NCBI RefSeq assembly: GCF_016234775.1
Contig: NZ_JACRAH010000044.1
Location: forward strand, 1-64,000
Source of the DNA: Aquabacterium sp.
GTDB lineage: Bacteria > Pseudomonadota > Gammaproteobacteria > Burkholderiales > Burkholderiaceae_C
Length of the DNA stretch: 64,000 nt
Direction of reading: 5' to 3'
Shown: positions 44,524 to 53,709 of the stretch, in pieces
Numbering within the stretch: position 1 is the first letter of the stretch
Layout: each line of letters opens with the position of its first letter
Program-made: the position numbers and the translations under genes
Notes under the pieces: model-generated
The model's database searches: none
Told to the model about the DNA's origin: nothing
Seen by the model: only the letters and a program-made list of their open reading frames with translations

Positions 44524-47245
44524 GGTCCGTCTCCTTGGGTGCAGAAATATGGGTGGTGCCGATGCTGCCCAGCGCCGTGCGGCCTAGAACAAATGGCTCT
44601 TTGGGTGGCACGTCGGCAGCGCAGTCGTACAGGGTGCGTTGCGGGTAGACGCTCTTGATGGTGGACAGCACCTCGATGAGCGTGCGCAGCTTGATGTTGC
44701 GGTCGGCGTGGGTCTGGCCGGCGTGCACCTGGATCCAGTCGCGCAAGGCGCCTTCGAAGCGGGCCATGTCGTCGCTGTTGACCCAGCAGATGCGCGGGAT
44801 GATGTGCGCCGGCACTTCAGCGCGGATCACGCGTTCGGCGAACTCGCGGAAACGCATGTCCTGGAAGCGCCCGGCGTAAGCGGGCAGCACGATGAACAGG
44901 CGCCAGGAATACGGGTCCACATCGGTGCACTCGTCGCAATCGTTGTCCAGGCAGATGGGCATGAGCGGGTCGCCCTGGGTGCGGGGGCGCAGCAGCAGGC
45001 CCTCCAGCACATACAGGCCTTCGCCGCTGTAGTGATGCTGCAGGTAATCGCGCAGCGCCTGCATCGCAGTCAGCGCCGCCTCTTCGCTCTCGAAGCCTTC
45101 GTTGCGGCGGCCCAGTACCTTTTTGTCATCGGCCGGGTCCACCACGCGGAAGTAGAACTGGCCGTCCTTGCCCTCGTGCCAGCGGTAGTGGCCCAGCTCC
45201 TGACCAGCCGCGATGGCGCTGATCATCTGCTGGCGCGCTTCTTCCGGTGTCTTGAAGTAGGTGGTGGACGACAGCAGGATCTTGTCCGTCACGCCATGCA
45301 CCACGCGGTAGCGGAACTCGTTGTTGGGCGTCTGGTCGATCTGCGGGTAGGCGTCATACGAGACGGTAGCCAGGTTGCGGCGGCTCACGTCCTGGATACC
45401 CAGCAGGTAGGAGATGCGCTGCTCGATGCCGCTGATGTTGTCGCTGTTCCAGACGCCGTTGACCTCGTCCGGGTACTGCCGATAGGCCCCGGCGCGGTTG
45501 GCCGTGAGCGCGGGCGCCTGGGCCAGGAACTCGCACTTGTCGGCCAGCACCTTGCGCTGCGTGTGGTCAAACACCGAGGCCATGATGGAGGCATAGGCCG
45601 AGAAGTCCTCGCCGATGCGGGCCAGCAGGTGATCGAGCTGGCGATCGCGCCGTGCCAGGGCCTGGGCTTCGGTCTCGATCAGGTCGGTGAGCTGGGTGTC
45701 TGACAAGGGCTGGGTGAACAGCTTGCTGGTGGGGATGAAGTCATCTCGCACGGGCTGGGAGGTCAGCGCATGGAAGGGCGCCACGTCATCACGCAGGCGC
45801 TCGGCTTCATCCGCCAGGCCTTGTGGCCAGACGCTCAGCAGCTCACGCGCCCGCTTCATCTGCGCCATGTCATTGGCCATCTGCTGATCAAACAGCATGA
45901 GGTAGGCGCGCCATTGCAACTGGTGGGCCTTGCGCGCCTCATCGGCCGTGCGCGGCAAGCCGGTGGGGCCCAGGCCATAGATCACCGGGAAGTCGCGTTG
46001 GATGCTACGGTACTCGGCCAGATCGCGCCAGCGGCCCTGGGGCACGGCGGGCACATCGGCACGATCGGTTTCCACGGCGGCGCGTTCGGCCTCACGCAGG
46101 GCGTTGAGGCGGGCCATCACGGCAGCGGGCACGGCATCCATGTTCCAGGTGGACACGGGCACGCCGCGCTTGCGCAGCACCAGGCGGCCCTGCGGCTTCT
46201 TCGCGTACAAAGCCAGGCGGGGCATGTGGCCCGCCGCCACCGGGATCTGCCAGGGGTTGGGCACCGATACGGGGAAGGCATCCTCGTCCAGCGGGTTGAC
46301 GGTGATCGTGGCAATCGCGTGCACACCAGGCACATCCATCAGCTCGCCGATCAGGTCAGACAGGCGCAAAGACGAGGGCAGCTCGGAGGCCTGCAGATCA
46401 CGCTCGTCGATGAAGCCGTTTTCCAGCAGGGGGCCGTCAAAGATCTCGTCGATGCGATAGGGCTGCCCGCTGGGAGACAGGCGTTCGCGCATCTGCGCCA
46501 GGCTGTAGCAAGGCACCTGCGGGGCCAGGGTGTTCTCGGCCACGAAGAGCAACTGCGCCGCGGCCTCGGTGACATCGGCCTGCGTGTCCAGATCGATTTC
46601 GGCGCACAGTGAGAAGTACTGCACCGCCACTTCCTGGGGTTCCAGAAAGTCTTCGCACAGATTGCGGTTGGCCTCCAGCGCGTTCTTCACGCGGGCCAGC
46701 ACGGTCTGCTTGTCAGCCTGCGTGCCGATGTGGTCCATGAAGTCGATGCGCACCTGGTAGAGCCCATCGATGCCCACGGGCTTACTGTGGCCATGCGCGG
46801 GCGGCACATACACCAGCTCGCGCGCGATCTGATCGGCGTAGAAGGGGATGTCAAAAGGCACCGGGGCCACCCAGGCGTTCTTGACGCCGTCCAGGTCGAT
46901 CAGCAGCTTGCGCCAGTCCAGCGTGGTCAGGGGGCGATTGGGCAGGCTGGCGCGGGGGCCGTAGAACTGACGTGCCAGCGCGGGCGGGGCGCCGGTGGCA
47001 GGGTCCACCGGCTCGGCCAGCCAGTCTTCAATGGGGGTACCGGCCCGGTAGCCTTGTTCGGCCAGGGCCATGCTCAGCATCTCCAGCGTGGTGATGCCGG
47101 GGTCGTGGATGTTGTGGTCCGTCCATTGCGCACCGGCCAGCTGGCGCAGCCAGTCCAGGCCCTCGTTGAACAGGGCGCGCGGGTCTTCGCCGGGTGGAAG
47201 CGCTTCGCGCTTGAGAGACGGCAGGGTCTTGGCTTGCGGGGCCAT
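44516..47245 (-). CDS. Afp12-like baseplate protein
   Basis: This 909-residue protein corresponds to the Afp12/Pvc12 baseplate component. Its N-terminus has the family signature LRQLAGAQWTDHNIHDPGIT followed by LEMLSMALAEQGYR, and a gp6/baseplate-J-like core follows (TLDWRKLLIDLDGVKNAWV). The C-terminal region holds several beta-rich modules and a four-cysteine segment, CLDNDCDECTDVD. It would form the wedge ring together with the Afp11-like protein. The start is ATG 47245, overlapping the upstream stop as TGATG; GTG 47248 is an alternative. Confidence 0.85.
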   Translation of the reverse strand: MAPQAKTLPSLKREALPPGEDPRALFNEGLDWLRQLAGAQWTDHNIHDPGITTLEMLSMALAEQGYRAGTPIEDWLAEPVDPATGAPPALARQFYGPRASLPNRPLTTLDWRKLLIDLDGVKNAWVAPVPFDIPFYADQIARELVYVPPAHGHSKPVGIDGLYQVRIDFMDHIGTQADKQTVLARVKNALEANRNLCEDFLEPQEVAVQYFSLCAEIDLDTQADVTEAAAQLLFVAENTLAPQVPCYSLAQMRERLSPSGQPYRIDEIFDGPLLENGFIDERDLQASELPSSLRLSDLIGELMDVPGVHAIATITVNPLDEDAFPVSVPNPWQIPVAAGHMPRLALYAKKPQGRLVLRKRGVPVSTWNMDAVPAAVMARLNALREAERAAVETDRADVPAVPQGRWRDLAEYRSIQRDFPVIYGLGPTGLPRTADEARKAHQLQWRAYLMLFDQQMANDMAQMKRARELLSVWPQGLADEAERLRDDVAPFHALTSQPVRDDFIPTSKLFTQPLSDTQLTDLIETEAQALARRDRQLDHLLARIGEDFSAYASIMASVFDHTQRKVLADKCEFLAQAPALTANRAGAYRQYPDEVNGVWNSDNISGIEQRISYLLGIQDVSRRNLATVSYDAYPQIDQTPNNEFRYRVVHGVTDKILLSSTTYFKTPEEARQQMISAIAAGQELGHYRWHEGKDGQFYFRVVDPADDKKVLGRRNEGFESEEAALTAMQALRDYLQHHYSGEGLYVLEGLLLRPRTQGDPLMPICLDNDCDECTDVDPYSWRLFIVLPAYAGRFQDMRFREFAERVIRAEVPAHIIPRICWVNSDDMARFEGALRDWIQVHAGQTHADRNIKLRTLIEVLSTIKSVYPQRTLYDCAADVPPKEPFVLGRTALGSIGTTHISAPKETDHG

Positions 47246-50200
47246 CACGCAATCTCCTCGATCTGGTGTTCTGCGGCCGACACCAGGATCACATCGGGCT
47301 CCTGCGGGCTGAGTTCGCTCTGGTCTTCGCCGGGATGGTCTTCACGGGCCAGTCGCACATCGGTCACATAGTCCACATAAGGCAGGGCCTCGATGGCATC
47401 CACCAGCGCGGAGCGCACCACGCGGCCACCGAAGTTCAAGGGATGGCTCACATCAAAGGCCCAGGGCGAGAGCGTCTGCACCACGGCCTCGTTGAGGCGG
47501 GCCTTGTAGAAGCTGAAAGCAAAGCCATCGCGCATGTGCACCTTGAAGCTGAGCTTGACCGGCTGGTAGCGCGGGTTGCGCACGGTCACGGCCGAGGTCT
47601 GGCCTGCGGGCCTGGCCTGCAGGCACATGGCCGAGCGCGGCAGCACGAACTGTTCGATGCGGGCCAGGGTGTCCAGATCGACACGCGGTTGAAGCACACC
47701 CATCGCGCCCATCGTGTTGCGCTGGCGCAGATTGGGCACCACCACCAGCATCACGCAACCCGGTGCGCGCCACGACTGGCTGTTGGCATACGGGATGCAC
47801 TTGACGCGGTCGACCGTGGGGAAGGCTTCGAGCACCAGGCGCTCGTGGTCCCACACCGTGATGGCCCGACCACGATGGCGCAGGCGCTCGGCGGCGCGGC
47901 GGGCCAGGGCACTGTCGTCTTCCTTCAAAGCGCCGTCGAACGAGGCATAAGGTTGGCTCAAGGCCTTGACCTCGGCCAGCGGACTCTTGAAGCGGGTGAT
48001 CTTGCCAGCGGGCAGGCCATCGGCGAGGTGGGCAGCACCGTGGCCCTGCTCGACATAGGCCACCTCCACCGCATTGGTGTGCACGGCCACCAGGTTGCAG
48101 GCGGCACGTGGCTCAGCGGGAATGGCGGCACGCAACCACACCAGGCCAGCGGGCAGGCGCGTGTTGTCGGTGGTGACGGCATCCGGCAGCACGATCTGCA
48201 CGATGCCACTGCGGCGCAAGCTGTTGCTCGTGTCCAGCGGTAGCGCAGGCCCAGGCGTGAGCGCATGCCAGGCGTTGTCGGCCAGGACGGCCCAGCGCAC
48301 GTCCTGCACATGGGCCAACGGGTCAGCACTGCCCTCCTGCACCTGCAGCAGCAGGCTCACCGGTTCACCAGCCTGCACGCCTGAGAGGCCGATGAACAGC
48401 TCGCCTGCGGCGGTGTGGCGAGGCATCAGGGTGACGCTGCGCTGGCGGGCCCATTTGCGTTGCTTGGTGAGCCACAGGTGCTCACGCGCCACGCCAAACA
48501 CGTCCACGTGATAGAAGGCCAGATCGGAGGCCACAAAGTCGTTTTGACCGCCTTTGTTGAGTGGCGTGAGGCCGGACTCGGCGTCATAGCTCAGGGTCAG
48601 TTCCTTGAGCTTGGGCGTGTAGGGCTCCTTGATGACCACAGGCTTGGTCAGCAGCAGGTTGGTGACGGCGTCGGTGCGGTAGTCGTTGTGCAGCAGGTCC
48701 GTCAGCAGGCTCAGGGTGATGAAACCGGGGCGCACGGTGGCCGGCACGGGCTTCTCGTCCGATCGCTTGTGATGCAGGCGCTCTTCGAGCTTCGCCAGGA
48801 AACGCCCCACGGCCGTGCCAGACTGGCGCAAGGCATGCGCGACGGGCCGGTCCACCTTGCGCACCTTGAGGTTGGCCTTCTCCAGGGTCAAGGTGCTGCC
48901 CACGGCAAGGGCCGGCAGCATGGTTTGCACCACCTGCTTGTGCTCGGCACGGGCATCGGCCCAATCGGCTTGCACGGACACGCCGCTGCCCAGCTTGCTG
49001 GCGTTCGTGTAGCCGCTGTAGCGCGTGGTGATCTCGGCCTGCGTGGTGGGTGCGCCCTGCCAGACCATGTTGATCGACAGGTTGGTCAGCGACTTGCTCA
49101 GGGCCTCTTCACAGCCCACAAAGAAGCGTGAGCCGTCAGACGGCTGCGCCCCGAAAGGCAGGAAGGGCTTCTTGGCGTCCAGCAGGCCCAGCTCGCTTTC
49201 CAGCACCAGCTTGCGCATGCCCTGCACGCTCACGCCCAGCTTGATCTGATCCAGGCTCAAGGCGGCCAGGTCATCGTGCGCCAGGGGCCCGTCGGTCTTG
49301 AGCAGCAACTGCGCCACAGGCAGGCCCGGCTCGAAGGGCTGGCCATGCAGGGCCGTGATGTCCACCACAGCGGGCTGGTCATCGGCCAGGGTGAACTGCA
49401 GCTTGCGCAGGCCGTTTTCAGTGGCCGATACAGCCTTGAGCGCATAAGGCCCGATCCAGCCCTTGGGGCCGGTCAGCAGCACCTCGAACGAGGCGGCCAG
49501 GTGCTCGGCCGTGTGCATGGTCTGCAGGCCTTCGAGGTAGAGCGTGAGCGTGACCGTGCGGGTGCCCTCAGCCAGGCGCAGCAGGCCGGACGACAGGGCA
49601 AAGCCCGTGGTGGCGGCCAGCATGGCGGGGCGATCGGGCAAGGGCTGCGCAAAGGGCGACCACACGGCGTTGTCAGGTGGCAGCTTGCCGCCCACGCCAT
49701 CGACCGAATCGGCCACGGGCGCACACACCAGGCGCTGGCCCACGTGGGTCACGGCGCGCAGGGAGGCCACTTTGGCGTGGTTGAGCACGGTGGGGCGCAC
49801 CGGGTCATACAAGAGCTCGTTTTGCTGTTTGTCCTTGCCGGCAGACAGCCACTGGCCGGGCTGGAGTTCGATGCTGGGCGCGCCTTTTTTCAGCTCCAGC
49901 AGCACGTGAGCATGGTCGGGCTGCGCCGGCTTGGGCCTGAAGGCCAACACCGTCTGCATCTGGAAGTTCAGGTGCTGGCGCGTGAAATCATTGAGCTGCG
50001 CACGCGGATGGCGGGCCAGTTGGGCATAGGCCATCAACAAGGCCAGATGCGGCGGCACGCTGCCATCGGTGGTGCGCAACAAGGCGGCCACGCGAGCACG
50101 GTAGCTGTCTACCGTGTCAGTCGGCAGAGGACGCAGCAGGATGTCCTGCCAGTTGCCGTCGGGCTGGGCGCTGCTGGCGTCAAAGTAGTTCAGCTGCCTG

Positions 50201-50349
50201 GCCAGGGCGCTGGCGGCCAGCACCATGTCAGCAGGCGCGCGGTCGTCCAGCGGCGCGTAGGCGGCGTCCAGATGCGGGTTCAGGCGATCGGCCTGGCGTG
50301 TGCCAGGGTCCGCCATCTGCGCCGGGTTGAGTTCAGGCATGGAGGCCAT
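47245..50349 (-). CDS. Afp11-like baseplate wedge protein (gp6/baseplate J type)
   Basis: This 1034-residue protein is the large wedge protein of the eCIS baseplate. The N-terminal region has RQLNYFDASSAQPDGNWQDI, and the C-terminal half carries the baseplate-J-like segment ARRAAERLRHRGRAITVWDH, then LVLEAFPTVDRVKCI. The last part, PLNFGGRVVRSALVDAIEAL with YVDYVTDV, is typical of gp6-like folds. Its start is unclear: ATG 50349 has no ribosome site, and a TTG at 50367 would overlap the gp25 stop and give coupling. I list the ATG. Confidence 0.85.
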   Translation of the reverse strand: MASMPELNPAQMADPGTRQADRLNPHLDAAYAPLDDRAPADMVLAASALARQLNYFDASSAQPDGNWQDILLRPLPTDTVDSYRARVAALLRTTDGSVPPHLALLMAYAQLARHPRAQLNDFTRQHLNFQMQTVLAFRPKPAQPDHAHVLLELKKGAPSIELQPGQWLSAGKDKQQNELLYDPVRPTVLNHAKVASLRAVTHVGQRLVCAPVADSVDGVGGKLPPDNAVWSPFAQPLPDRPAMLAATTGFALSSGLLRLAEGTRTVTLTLYLEGLQTMHTAEHLAASFEVLLTGPKGWIGPYALKAVSATENGLRKLQFTLADDQPAVVDITALHGQPFEPGLPVAQLLLKTDGPLAHDDLAALSLDQIKLGVSVQGMRKLVLESELGLLDAKKPFLPFGAQPSDGSRFFVGCEEALSKSLTNLSINMVWQGAPTTQAEITTRYSGYTNASKLGSGVSVQADWADARAEHKQVVQTMLPALAVGSTLTLEKANLKVRKVDRPVAHALRQSGTAVGRFLAKLEERLHHKRSDEKPVPATVRPGFITLSLLTDLLHNDYRTDAVTNLLLTKPVVIKEPYTPKLKELTLSYDAESGLTPLNKGGQNDFVASDLAFYHVDVFGVAREHLWLTKQRKWARQRSVTLMPRHTAAGELFIGLSGVQAGEPVSLLLQVQEGSADPLAHVQDVRWAVLADNAWHALTPGPALPLDTSNSLRRSGIVQIVLPDAVTTDNTRLPAGLVWLRAAIPAEPRAACNLVAVHTNAVEVAYVEQGHGAAHLADGLPAGKITRFKSPLAEVKALSQPYASFDGALKEDDSALARRAAERLRHRGRAITVWDHERLVLEAFPTVDRVKCIPYANSQSWRAPGCVMLVVVPNLRQRNTMGAMGVLQPRVDLDTLARIEQFVLPRSAMCLQARPAGQTSAVTVRNPRYQPVKLSFKVHMRDGFAFSFYKARLNEAVVQTLSPWAFDVSHPLNFGGRVVRSALVDAIEALPYVDYVTDVRLAREDHPGEDQSELSPQEPDVILVSAAEHQIEEIA

Positions 50350-50363
50350 GTCGGTAGGGGCGA

Positions 50364-50801
50364 TCAAGCCGTGCGGGGCGCCGCAGCCATGCGCTGCTCG
50401 TTGGCGTCACCCAGGTAGAAGGGGTAGACCAGGTTGAAGCGCGAGTTGGTGCTGCGCACCTCGTAGTCAAGGCGCACCTTGAGCACGCCCTCCAGCGCTT
50501 CGCTGTCGTCAATCAAGAGGTTGAGCACACGGATGCGTGGCTCGTGAACCAGCACGCCGGTGCGGATGCGGTCCAGCAGCAGGCTGCGCAAGGTGGTGCT
50601 CAGGGGTTCGAACATCAGCTCGCTCAAGTCCAGGCCATAAGTCGGGAACAAGGGGCGCTCGCCGGGCGTGGTGCCAAACAGGATGCGCAGGCTGGCATCG
50701 ATGTCGGCTTCGTCCTGCGTCATGCTGGCGCCACCGAGGCCAAAGGCCGGGGGGAAGGCCCAGCCGCGGCCAAGGAAGGAGGGGGTGATGTCGTCGCTCA
50801 T
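50364..50801 (-). CDS. gp25-like baseplate protein (Afp9-like)
   Basis: This 145-residue protein belongs to the GPW/gp25 family, the baseplate component that nucleates sheath assembly. Signature elements are the ILFGTTPGERPLFPTYGLDL segment (matching the family's RIL.T..GER...P.FG) and the later helix LLLDRIRTGVLVHEPRIRV. GAGG lies upstream of ATG 50801, and the start is seven bases after the PAAR stop. It precedes the wedge protein genes in the usual eCIS order. Confidence 0.93.
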   Translation of the reverse strand: MSDDITPSFLGRGWAFPPAFGLGGASMTQDEADIDASLRILFGTTPGERPLFPTYGLDLSELMFEPLSTTLRSLLLDRIRTGVLVHEPRIRVLNLLIDDSEALEGVLKVRLDYEVRSTNSRFNLVYPFYLGDANEQRMAAAPRTA

Positions 50802-50808
50802 GGCTGCC

Positions 50809-51081
50809 TCATCCAATGATCACGGTGGGCGCCCCGACGGCGGTCGAGGCCCCGCAGGCGCTGCTGTCACCCACGCGCAGCGCGGGCTTGCCACCAATCA
50901 GCACCGTGGCGCTGCCCGCCACAAAGGGCGTGACAGGCGGGTGCGGTGGTGGGATCACGCAGCTGTGCATGTCACCCAGCACCGCCGCGGGCATGCCGCC
51001 AATCAGCACGGTGGGCACACCGGGGCCGAGGACGGATCCCCCATGGGTGCTCAGGTCGGTGACGCGTGCGGCGGCGGGCAT
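50809..51081 (-). CDS. PAAR-domain spike tip protein
   Basis: This 90-residue protein is the sharp tip of the spike. It begins AAARVTDLSTHGGSVLGPG and has two PAAR-type repeats, VLIGGMPAAVLGDMHSC and VLIGGKPALRVGDSSACG, with His and Cys residues positioned to bind the stabilising metal. The longer upstream frame is rejected because the PAAR motif starts right after ATG 51081. It is 31 bases after the VgrG-like gene and corresponds to Afp10. No effector extension is fused to it. Confidence 0.93.
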   Translation of the reverse strand: MPAAARVTDLSTHGGSVLGPGVPTVLIGGMPAAVLGDMHSCVIPPPHPPVTPFVAGSATVLIGGKPALRVGDSSACGASTAVGAPTVIIG

Positions 51082-51112
51082 GGTGTGGTGTCCTTGGTGT
51101 GCGGGGGGTGGG

Positions 51113-52876
51113 TCAGTTGATCTGCACGAGCGAGCCCGCGACCTTGACCGTGGCCGAGCTTTGCAGCTCCGCCCCCGCGCTGCCACTGAGCTTGAGCTGG
51201 GCACCGGCTTCCACCTTGAAATCGGTGCTGGTCTTGAACTCGCCCTTGCCGCCGATGTCGTAGGCGGTGTCCGCCGAGGTCTTGACCTTGAGGTCCTTGC
51301 AGCTTTCCACCGTGATGCCCTTGTCGTCGAGCACGATGGTGTTGCCGTTGCTGTCCGTCAGGGTGATGGCACCCTTGTCGTCATCCAGCACGAAGCTGTG
51401 GCCACCGGGCGTGGACAGGGTCATCACGATCTTGTCGTCATTGAAGTGCACCTTCATGCCGCTGCGGCTGACGAAAGCCTTCTCGTGGTTGTCGTTGCTG
51501 CCGGCAATGGGCGCTGGCTTGGCGCTGCTGTGCAGCATGCCCAGCACCACAGCCGAACGGGGGTCGTCATCCAGGAAGCCGACCACCACCTCATCGCCTA
51601 TCTCGGGGCGCACCACGAAGCCGCGGTCCTTGCCGGCGTCCAGGCTGGCCAGGCGCGCCCACACGCCATCGCTGCTGTCGACCAGGGGCAGCTTGACGCG
51701 GATACGGAACTCGCTGTCCGGGTCTTCGTTGTCGGAGCAGATGCCGATCTGCAGGCCATGCACCGGCGCCAGCAGGCTGGGGGTGCGAGCAGCTTCCAGG
51801 CGCGCACGGCGCTCCGGGTCTTCGGGCACACCGCCGAACTGGAGGTGGCTCTTCCAGCCTTGCACCATGTCCATCTCGTGGCGCACACCGGTGACCAGCA
51901 CCTTGCCGTTGAAACGGTCACCCACGCCGGCGAGTTCCACCACATCACCAGGCAACACCTGGCCCAGGCCATCGCACTTGACGCGGCCGCTGGCCTTGTT
52001 CAGGCGGGCGGTGGCAAAGCGGGCATCGGCGGCGGTTGTCGCTTCATCGTCAGGCAGCATGGCGTGGCGCAACTCCAGTTCGCTCACGCCCACGGCATCG
52101 GCCAGGTCATCGGGGCTCAGGTTGCCCGGGCCGGTGAACGAGGGCGCGGTGCCGTCCATGGTGTGCACGGCCTGATCGGCGGCGTTCCAGGTCAAGGTCT
52201 TGACGGCCTTGGTCTGCTCACGGGCATCCACCTCGGCGTCCAGCTCGATCAGGGTCGAGCCATATTGCAGCGTGGCCACGGGCGAGCCTTGCAGCGCCAG
52301 CTTGCGGGTTTCGATGTCGGCACCACGTGTGAGCACCAGATGGCCATTGGCCTGTGCGCGGGTCACGAGGAAATCCCAATCGGTGGTGTCGTACTGCACA
52401 AGGTGCTTGTGCTGGTAGCTGGTGGATTCGACCGTGGCCTTGATGCTGGCGTCACCCAGCAGGGCCGTGATGATGTCACTGTCGGTCTTGTCCAGGTGGT
52501 TGACGCTGTGGCGCTTGAGCGTGAGTTTCGCGGCCTTGTGGCGGCACTCGACGATCAGCTGCGAGGCCGATTGCTCGCGCACTTTCAGGCGCTGGCGCAC
52601 CACGAGGCCCTTGAACACCGTGTCCACCTGGGAGCCTGCACCGGCCTGGATTTCGATCTCGGCACCGGGCACGAACAGGCTGTCATTACTGAGCGTGAAA
52701 TCGCTCGTGTCGGCCGTGCCATCGCGGTAGACCAGGCGGGCCGAGGCGATGTGGTTGGCCGTGTTCACCACACTCACAGCCAGCAGCTGGTGCGTGCGGG
52801 GCACGGCCGTGCCGCCCACCTTGACGGTGAACTCGCGCTGTTCGGCCTGCGTGGGGAGGGTGCGTGGCGCGGGAAT
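51113..52876 (-). CDS. VgrG/gp5-like spike protein (Afp8-like), probable ATT start
   Basis: This 587-residue protein is the trimeric central spike. It has a gp27-like N-terminal half (FTVKVGGTAVPRTHQLLAVS, residues about 16-35, then LVVRQRLKVREQSASQLIVE). An OB-fold follows around GICSDNEDPDSEFRIRVKLP, then GDEVVVGFLDDDPRSAVVLG. A C-terminal beta-helix has repeats such as KGAITLTDSNGNTIVLDDKG. The first ATG/GTG/TTG in frame is GTG 52819, which would delete the opening beta strand. ATT at 52876-52874 has GGAG eight bases upstream and sits two bases after the LysM stop, so I place the start there. No toxin domain follows the helix. Confidence 0.87.
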   Translation of the reverse strand: MPAPRTLPTQAEQREFTVKVGGTAVPRTHQLLAVSVVNTANHIASARLVYRDGTADTSDFTLSNDSLFVPGAEIEIQAGAGSQVDTVFKGLVVRQRLKVREQSASQLIVECRHKAAKLTLKRHSVNHLDKTDSDIITALLGDASIKATVESTSYQHKHLVQYDTTDWDFLVTRAQANGHLVLTRGADIETRKLALQGSPVATLQYGSTLIELDAEVDAREQTKAVKTLTWNAADQAVHTMDGTAPSFTGPGNLSPDDLADAVGVSELELRHAMLPDDEATTAADARFATARLNKASGRVKCDGLGQVLPGDVVELAGVGDRFNGKVLVTGVRHEMDMVQGWKSHLQFGGVPEDPERRARLEAARTPSLLAPVHGLQIGICSDNEDPDSEFRIRVKLPLVDSSDGVWARLASLDAGKDRGFVVRPEIGDEVVVGFLDDDPRSAVVLGMLHSSAKPAPIAGSNDNHEKAFVSRSGMKVHFNDDKIVMTLSTPGGHSFVLDDDKGAITLTDSNGNTIVLDDKGITVESCKDLKVKTSADTAYDIGGKGEFKTSTDFKVEAGAQLKLSGSAGAELQSSATVKVAGSLVQIN

Positions 52877-52888
52877 GGTTATTTCTCC
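52876..52888 (-). promoter_or_regulatory. Ribosome site supporting an ATT start for the spike gene
   Basis: On the minus strand GGAG (52888-52885) is followed by eight bases, including the LysM-gene stop TAA, and then ATT CCC. No ATG, GTG, TTG or CTG occurs in this frame between here and the start of the conserved domain. This makes ATT the best initiation codon, a very rare choice. Confidence 0.6.
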
Positions 52889-53547
52889 AGCGGGGGGAAG
52901 ACCACGCGTGTGCCAGGCGGCAGTTGCCGAAAGCCGTTAAGGCCGTTGGCGCGGGCCACGCGGGGTGCGTAACAGGGGTCGCCATAGATGGCATGACACA
53001 GGCCGTGCAGGGTGTCGCCGGCCTTGATCACGCGCACATGGGTCAGATCAGGTGACGAGTCTTGCGCCAGGGCCACACGGGTCTGGTCATCGGACGAATC
53101 CGTGAACACCGCCGTGATGACCGCACGCAAAGGCTCGCCCGTGGGCTTGAAGAGCTTGTAGACGATGGACGCGCTCTTGAGCACGCAACGCTTGACGGCG
53201 ATCTTGCCCCAGGCCACCTTGAGGAAGTTGGGGCGGTGGATGTCGCCGTTGTAGCCCGTCACCGTCTGGAAGGAGGCGATCTTCTGCTGCACATCGAGCG
53301 CACGGCCATTGGCACCGGTGCCATCGAGGAAGAAGGTCAGGCTCAGGTCGCCAGGCTTGATCTTCTTGAAGTCCATGCGGCTGGCCGTGGTGCCCGCACC
53401 TTGGGCGCTGTCGTACTCCATCTCGTAAGACAGGGTCAACTCGGCCGGGTTCACATAGGCCTCGAAGGTGTCGATGGCCGAGCCGCTGTAATCCGGCTTG
53501 GTGAAAGCCTGGATCAGCAGCCGCTCGAGTTGGCCGGAGTTGCTCAT
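52879..53547 (-). CDS. LysM-domain hub protein (Afp7-like)
   Basis: This 222-residue protein is the inner hub/adaptor between tube and spike. The N-terminal domain opens with a QAFTKPDYSGSAIDTFEAYV strand region and is followed by NPAELTLSYEMEYDSAQGAG, matching gp53-like Afp7 proteins. The C-terminal LysM reads VRVIKAGDTLHGLCHAIYGD and ends with GTRVVFPP. LysM-containing hub proteins occur at this place in most eCIS and some phage clusters. The start at 53547 overlaps the DUF5908 stop as TGATG, and the stop lies two bases before the proposed ATT start of the spike gene. Confidence 0.92.
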   Translation of the reverse strand: MSNSGQLERLLIQAFTKPDYSGSAIDTFEAYVNPAELTLSYEMEYDSAQGAGTTASRMDFKKIKPGDLSLTFFLDGTGANGRALDVQQKIASFQTVTGYNGDIHRPNFLKVAWGKIAVKRCVLKSASIVYKLFKPTGEPLRAVITAVFTDSSDDQTRVALAQDSSPDLTHVRVIKAGDTLHGLCHAIYGDPCYAPRVARANGLNGFRQLPPGTRVVFPPLEK

Positions 53548-53708
53548 CAGGCTTCCTTCTGCTCGCGCAGGATCTCCAGCACGCGCTCGACGCACTCGGC
53601 CACCAGGGCCTGCTTGTCGTCGGTGCCGGACGCGGCGCCACCGCCGCCGCCAGCGGCCTGGTTGTCGACCTCCACCGAGATCACCACTTCGTCAACGATG
53701 ATGGGCAT
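53547..53708 (-). CDS. DUF5908-type small eCIS protein (Afp6-like)
   Basis: This 53-residue protein begins MPIIVDEVVISVEVDN, the pattern of DUF5908, the small protein encoded between the tube and LysM genes of eCIS loci. A Gly/Ala linker and an acidic C-terminal helix (LVAECVERVLEILREQ) follow. Its function is not established. It starts one base after the tube stop and overlaps the LysM gene start. The longer upstream frame has no support. Confidence 0.85.
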   Translation of the reverse strand: MPIIVDEVVISVEVDNQAAGGGGGAASGTDDKQALVAECVERVLEILREQKEA

Positions 53709-53709
53709 G

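Noticed and set aside
41527..44658. A plus-strand open frame of over 1000 codons opposite the 918-aa and tape-measure genes
   Set aside because: Its translation is His/Gln/Arg/Gly-rich low-complexity sequence typical of the antisense of GC-rich genes, while the minus-strand frames show recognisable domains and gene overlaps.
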